In this document: one piece after another, positions 59,123 to 64,000 of the stretch
How positions within the stretch are numbered: position 1 is the first letter of the stretch
How the letters are laid out: each line of letters starts with the position of its first letter
Assembly: GCA_034509495.1 (NCBI GenBank)
Contig: CM067511.1
Span: 24,627,200-24,691,199, forward strand
DNA: 64,000 nucleotides
Source: Acestrorhynchus altus
Taxonomy: Eukaryota; Chordata; Actinopteri; Characiformes; Acestrorhynchidae
Direction: 5' to 3'
Position numbers and translations under genes: made by a program
Notes under the pieces: model-generated
What the model was told of the DNA's origin: nothing
Database searches by the model: none
Seen by the model: the letters and a program-made list of their open reading frames with translations, nothing else

Positions 59123-60497
59123 TACACTCAGGGACTATGATCCATTCACACAAAGGCACTGTAACTTGGGGCCTGATGAATATAGCCACGTGAAGGTAGA
59201 TTTATTGGCTTCAGTGAAAATGCCACCAATAAACATTCATGTTGCTGTAATAAACAGAGAACTGAAGAATGGTTTTCAAAAGATCCAAATCCAGCTCTGC
59301 AACACTTACATTGTTTTTCACTTACAAGACTTTATGAGTTTGACTTTAAGGGTGCTTTCCGAAGTGAAAGGGGGGTTATTTCACAAAGCAGGATTTCTTA
59401 TGCCCACAATTGAGGCCTGTCCCTCAGCTCTTCTCCTAGAGTACAGATTTGATTAGGGCTTAAAATTATCTGGTTAAACTGAGAATTGCTGTTTCTTAAA
59501 ATACTTCCCTCCTCTGGAAATTGTTGGCCTTAAATATGACCCAGGAAAAAGCTAACAAACAGCTTTTAAACACCAGGATCCAAATGACAATGGGGACCAC
59601 CGAAAATAGTTAAGGATACTGACAGTAATGCTCCTTTCTGTTCCTACAAAACATGTCTTTGTCTGCTCATTACAAATACTTCCACAATGTAGGATTTCTC
59701 ATTTAGCTGTTTAAGCCTTAAGCAAAATTAATAATCCAAAAGGAGAAAAGATCAGGCACACCTCAATTAGGCAGCTCTCACTTCACCAACTAAATTTACA
59801 GTGTTTCACACCAAGGTTCAACGTTTCATACAACTGCAAAATATACCCATATAGATCTGGTAGTTTAAAACTAAATCTCAGTTTTATTTATTTTATTCAT
59901 ATCTGAATCTGTAGCACACTAATAGTGATATGAAGGACAATTCTCACTGATCTGATCTCAGATGAAGTTTCCTAATTTTTTCACAATCAGAGTTCAACAC
60001 ATATGATAGGTTCTCTACACTGCAGAGGTAGACGCTCCCTGATTGGAGCTGTTCGGGTCTGCGATTAGCGTGCCAGTGGGAGGCACTCTCACACACTCTT
60101 GATCAATTTTGCAGAGGATATTACAACGCAGGAGAACACCTGCGCTTGTCTGGGCACCTGGCACTTGGCACAAACAACACAGGAGAAGTCCCTACAGCAG
60201 GCAGGTGCTTCCTTCATAAATCCAATTAACTTGGTTTTGGAGGTGTGTGACATGAGCAGGGCTGTGTGACACTCTGGACTGCTCAGACACACCATAATTA
60301 ATTTCTTTTAACACCTTGAAGTGTACAATTTACAGGAGGTGTACAACAAAAGAGAAATCCCACATAATATTCCAACTCACAGTCCGGCTCAACTTTACCA
60401 GATACAGATACTGTATCTTTGTAGAAGCACCTATGCAGACCCTAGGGTTGTCCATTGGCACTGATTGAGTGTTGGAAAAAAACAGATGTATGTATAA

Positions 60498-61733
60498 GCA
60501 AATGTTTGGGCAGCCCTGGTCAAAATTAATGTTACTGTGAACAGTTAAGCAAGCTGAAGATGAAATGATATCCAAAAGGCATAAAGTTAGAGATGAAACA
60601 ATTTTCAACATCGAAATACCAGCACAAAATTTTGGTTTTGAGTGGAAAAAGAAAAGAAATACCTGGGAACCCAAGTAGATTTAAATGCTCAGAGTTGACT
60701 CAAGTCTCAAACCTTGATTAGCCTGTTGGGGTTATGGCTTGTTTTTTGTTAGGAAAGAGATACAAATGTCAAAGCTTTATAAGTACACAATCATCTAAAC
60801 TTATCCAAAAATACAATAGCCATAGGTTCTTCTAAACAGCTGCCTAGCACTGCTTAAAATGGTCCCCAAAATGGCTATAAGAAGACAAAGTGTTTTCGAG
60901 TTGCCATAATCTCAGTGTAATTAAGAAATGACAGGAACAGCAGAGGTCAAGATAAGGTCTGGTAGATCAAGAAAATTTGATCAAGAAGATTGCTCTGGAA
61001 GTTGTGTAACAATCCTCTACTGTTAAGCAACACCTGCACAAATATGACCTTCAATAAAGAGTCATCAAAAGAAAACCTGTCCTGCATCCTCTCCACTCAA
61101 TTCAGTGTCAGAAGTTGGCAAAGAACATCTAAATAGGCTTCATGCATTTTGAAAACAAGTCCTGTTCAAATAGAACTCTCTAGCTGCAATGAGCAAAGCT
61201 ATGTTTGGAGAAAAAGGACCACAGAATTTCATTAAAGGAACACCTATCCAACCATCAAGCATGGGGTGGATCAATTATGCTTTGAGGCTCTGTTGCTGCC
61301 AATGGCATTTCATGGGTAGAGGGAAAAATGAATTCAATAAAATTCCAAAACATTCTGGAAGCAAACAACACAATCTGTAAAAAAGCGGAAATTGAAAAGA
61401 GGATGGCTTCTACAAATGGACTGGCTCTCACAGCCCCCTAATTTGATCACTGAAAATACAGTCCAGGATTCTCACAGAACTAGAAGACTTTTGCAAGAAA
61501 GAATGGATGAAAATCCCTCTAACAAGAACTGAAAGACTCAGCGTGGCTACAAAAAGAGTTTTCAAGCTGCAATACTTTCCAAAGGAACTGTTATTTTGTT
61601 TTTGGAATGTTTTAAAAATACAAAGGGAATGTGTCATCTATAAATCTATGCATGTTGGCCATCATTTTATCTTCAACTTGCTTATCTGTTCACAATAACT
61701 GTAATTCTGACCAGGGGTGCCCAAAACATTTGC
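60498..61733 (+). mobile_element. Decayed Tc1 with recognisable inverted repeats
   Basis: The left end GCAAATGTTTGGGCAGCCCT (from 60498) and the right end AGGGGTGCCCAAAACATTTG (61713-61732) are imperfect inverses. Between them are sense fragments: CAGCTGCCTAGCACTGCTTA, GAAATGACAGGAACAGCAGA, ATGACCTTCAATAAAGAGTC and GAGGATGGCTTCTACAAATG. At 1236 bp it is shortened and the transposase frame is broken throughout. Confidence 0.85.
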
Positions 61734-62115
61734 ATGTCACTGCACCTATATGATAGATTCACCTGATAAAATAGTCCATAATGTATGCAGATCTGCAGTG
61801 TTAATTTTGTACACCCCCTGTAAATTCACATTTGAGAAGACATGAATGTGATGTATTAATAATGACCATGAATAAGTAACTACTGCATTAACCATAATGT
61901 ATGCAGAAATAAAAAAAAATGTGAAGTTGATGCCGCTGTAACTGTAGTGTTTCATGAATCTGTAGCTTCATGTCTCTACATGAATTACTCCTCAAAAATA
62001 TTCTTTAAAAAGCATATGATTGTTTATTGACTAGTAATTAGTCCCAAAATATTAGTTTATATTAAATCTCAATTGACTTTATGCTGTTAATGCATGTACC
62101 ACATGCTATTTTCAC

Positions 62116-62119
62116 ATTA

Positions 62120-62162
<43 letters not shown>
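62116..62162. repeat. (ATT)n microsatellite
   Basis: About 15 TTA units. Confidence 0.95.
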
Positions 62163-64000
62163 CACTACTAATAACTTCTCTATTTATTATAGTATTTTTT
62201 TTACTTAATTACTGTTTGATTATTGAGAAAGAATCTCTTATCCAAATCCTATATCTGACCATGCTGTTTAGGTACACACAGAGGTCCTCTAGACTTAATA
62301 AACCTCAAATAGGTGTTGCATTTACCACAGGAGAGATACAGTCTGCAGCAAGCAAAAAGCTGGACATACATTCCCTTAAAACAGGTTAGTTTACTTCAGT
62401 TTTAAACCTTATGATCATACCCAAATAACAGAGGTGGAGCTGCCAGCAGCCTGTAGTCTGCTACAGTAAACATGCAGGAAGTGCTATTTTCCATTACTCT
62501 TTTGTGTGCAGGGGCCTATATATGACAATTTTATTTAAGTGTGAATTAAACATATTCGTGTTTAAAATAATATTGTATCTGAAACAACTACAACTTATTT
62601 TTTTCCAAGTTTAACTACCAACAGCAATCACAGCATACTGTTAAATTTTGGATGCACTGGGAGTAAATTCCCTCTGTCCCTCCTTAAATCTATGACTATG
62701 ATAACTTTTTACATTTCTATTTGCGCTTCAGGTCATTAACAGAAATGGCTTTTAAATCTCTAAGCTGCAGCGCCCAATATTATAATCACCTTTCGAATCA
62801 TGGCTTTCATTAAAATTTGACTTGATTCCATCACATGCTCTAATGGTTTACTTGCTGATGAGTGAGTGGTCTTTATCCTTCCCTAATGAACTCTAAATGA
62901 GAGGAAAAGCATTTTAGGCCAATATCTGTGCTTTGAGAAAGACAGTGTGAGCAAAGGATTTGACACCCAAGCCATTTAATGAATCTTGGAATTGACAATC
63001 ACACTGCAGTCACCATTCTTTAAGCCCGGATATCAAACGCCATACAAGGTGAATGAGTTGGCCCTTATCAGAAGCCATTGCTGGCTTAGGGCATATTATA
63101 ATATCCATGCGTGAACGAGTGAGGCCTGGCTACCCATAATGATCATGCTCAACTTCAGACAAGTATTTCTACATTTCATTTTAGTCTGTCTGAAAACTTC
63201 CTCTCTCATATCTATCAGGAGAAAGTCACTCTTACTTTGTTTGAAGCTAGAACTCATAAGCCAAGGATATATTGCAAGTTCTTTATTAATGTGTTTGTGC
63301 CAAGGCTATGTTCTGGCACAGCTCTAATACTTCAGTGTCCTTGGACCTGATATGTGTGTAGAACAGGATCCTTCAACAGTAGGTCTGACAGCCCAGTTCA
63401 GAGCTTGTTAAGTTTTTTTTGTTAACAGTGTGATGAGTACAGTGGGCTTTTAGCCACCAATAGTACATATACACATCACTGTTCTGTTAAAAGATACTGA
63501 ACTCTGCTCCTGAACCTAAGCTTGCAGAAACTGGAGTGGGCATGATTAATATAATGAACATGTACATCTAATTTAATCTTAGTCTTTTGTTTTTTATTCA
63601 CTTACTAGTCTTAAGGATTATTGATACGATATTCTGTATTTTCCAGCAGCTTTGAAGGATTTCTTGAATGAATAATAACTGAAGAAAATATTAAATGGTT
63701 GATAAGTGATTACAGAATTGAAAATAATGTATTATTATGCAACACCACAATATTGTATTACATGCCATTACATGCATAATATACAATGTGTATATATAGA
63801 AAAAGACTAGGAATTCCAAATCACTCCAATGTTTATTTAGACTGAAAACTTTTAGACTAAGAGTGTGACCAAAATGTATTCCTATTTACACACTCCAATT
63901 TTCCTTAGAGTGGCCAAATTTTAAGGTGGAATTCAAATGTGATTTTGAGGGCACTATAATCTCCCACAATTCACTGGTAATTTATAGTAAACATCATGAA

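Noticed and set aside
60498..61733. Possible domesticated transposase gene
   Set aside because: The frame is broken repeatedly and no long open frame covers the catalytic core. It is a decayed element.

Overview
The window is teleost nuclear DNA. It has short exons split by large AT-rich introns with GT-AG boundaries, long AT, CA and ATT microsatellites, and many decayed Tc1/mariner, hAT-like and tRNA-SINE repeats of the kinds common in ray-finned fish. Some SINE tails recall otophysan fish (characins, catfishes), but the species cannot be fixed from this sequence. Most of the 64 kb is intronic or intergenic.

Three vertebrate genes are present. (1) gas2l2 runs on the + strand (798-10429): five exons encode the end of the calponin-homology (CH) domain, the GAR domain, a long disordered tail and a C-terminal SxIP motif; its 5' exons lie left of the window. 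(2) rasl10b is complete in coding sequence on the - strand (15738-27849): three exons encode an atypical 203-residue Ras-like GTPase ending in a CAAX box. (3) ap2b1 is on the - strand (38378-57639): the last eight exons encode the end of the hinge and the whole appendage (ear) of the AP-2 beta subunit, and its upstream exons lie right of the window. All splice phases agree across the exons I placed. The convergent gas2l2> <rasl10b pair, with ap2b1 upstream of rasl10b on the same strand, is the arrangement known from human 17q12. It is distinct from the paralogous GAS2L1-RASL10A-AP1B1 block. The three proteins act in different processes (microtubule-actin crosslinking in ciliated cells, small-GTPase signalling and secretion, clathrin endocytosis), so the linkage is inherited synteny rather than an operon-like unit.

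By region: 1-10.4 kb holds gas2l2 with a Tc1 nested in another Tc1 (1.4-3.2 kb), a second Tc1 (4.4-5.7 kb) and a fold-back repeat (6.95-7.6 kb). 10.4-15.7 kb is the convergent intergenic region with an hAT-like MITE. 15.7-27.85 kb is rasl10b, whose second intron holds a SINE cluster and a minisatellite. 27.9-36 kb is intergenic with a CpG-rich island near 31 kb and a microsatellite hairpin near 33.2 kb. 36-57.6 kb is ap2b1 and its likely 3' UTR. 57.6-64 kb is a further ap2b1 intron with a decayed Tc1.

I found no evidence for a previously undescribed biological system. The most informative observations are the conserved paralogon block, the AP2B1 14-residue microexon, the Tc1-in-Tc1 insertion with its TA duplication, a fold-back repeat family that shares an end with a Tc1 family, and the long hairpin built on a GT/AT/AC microsatellite.
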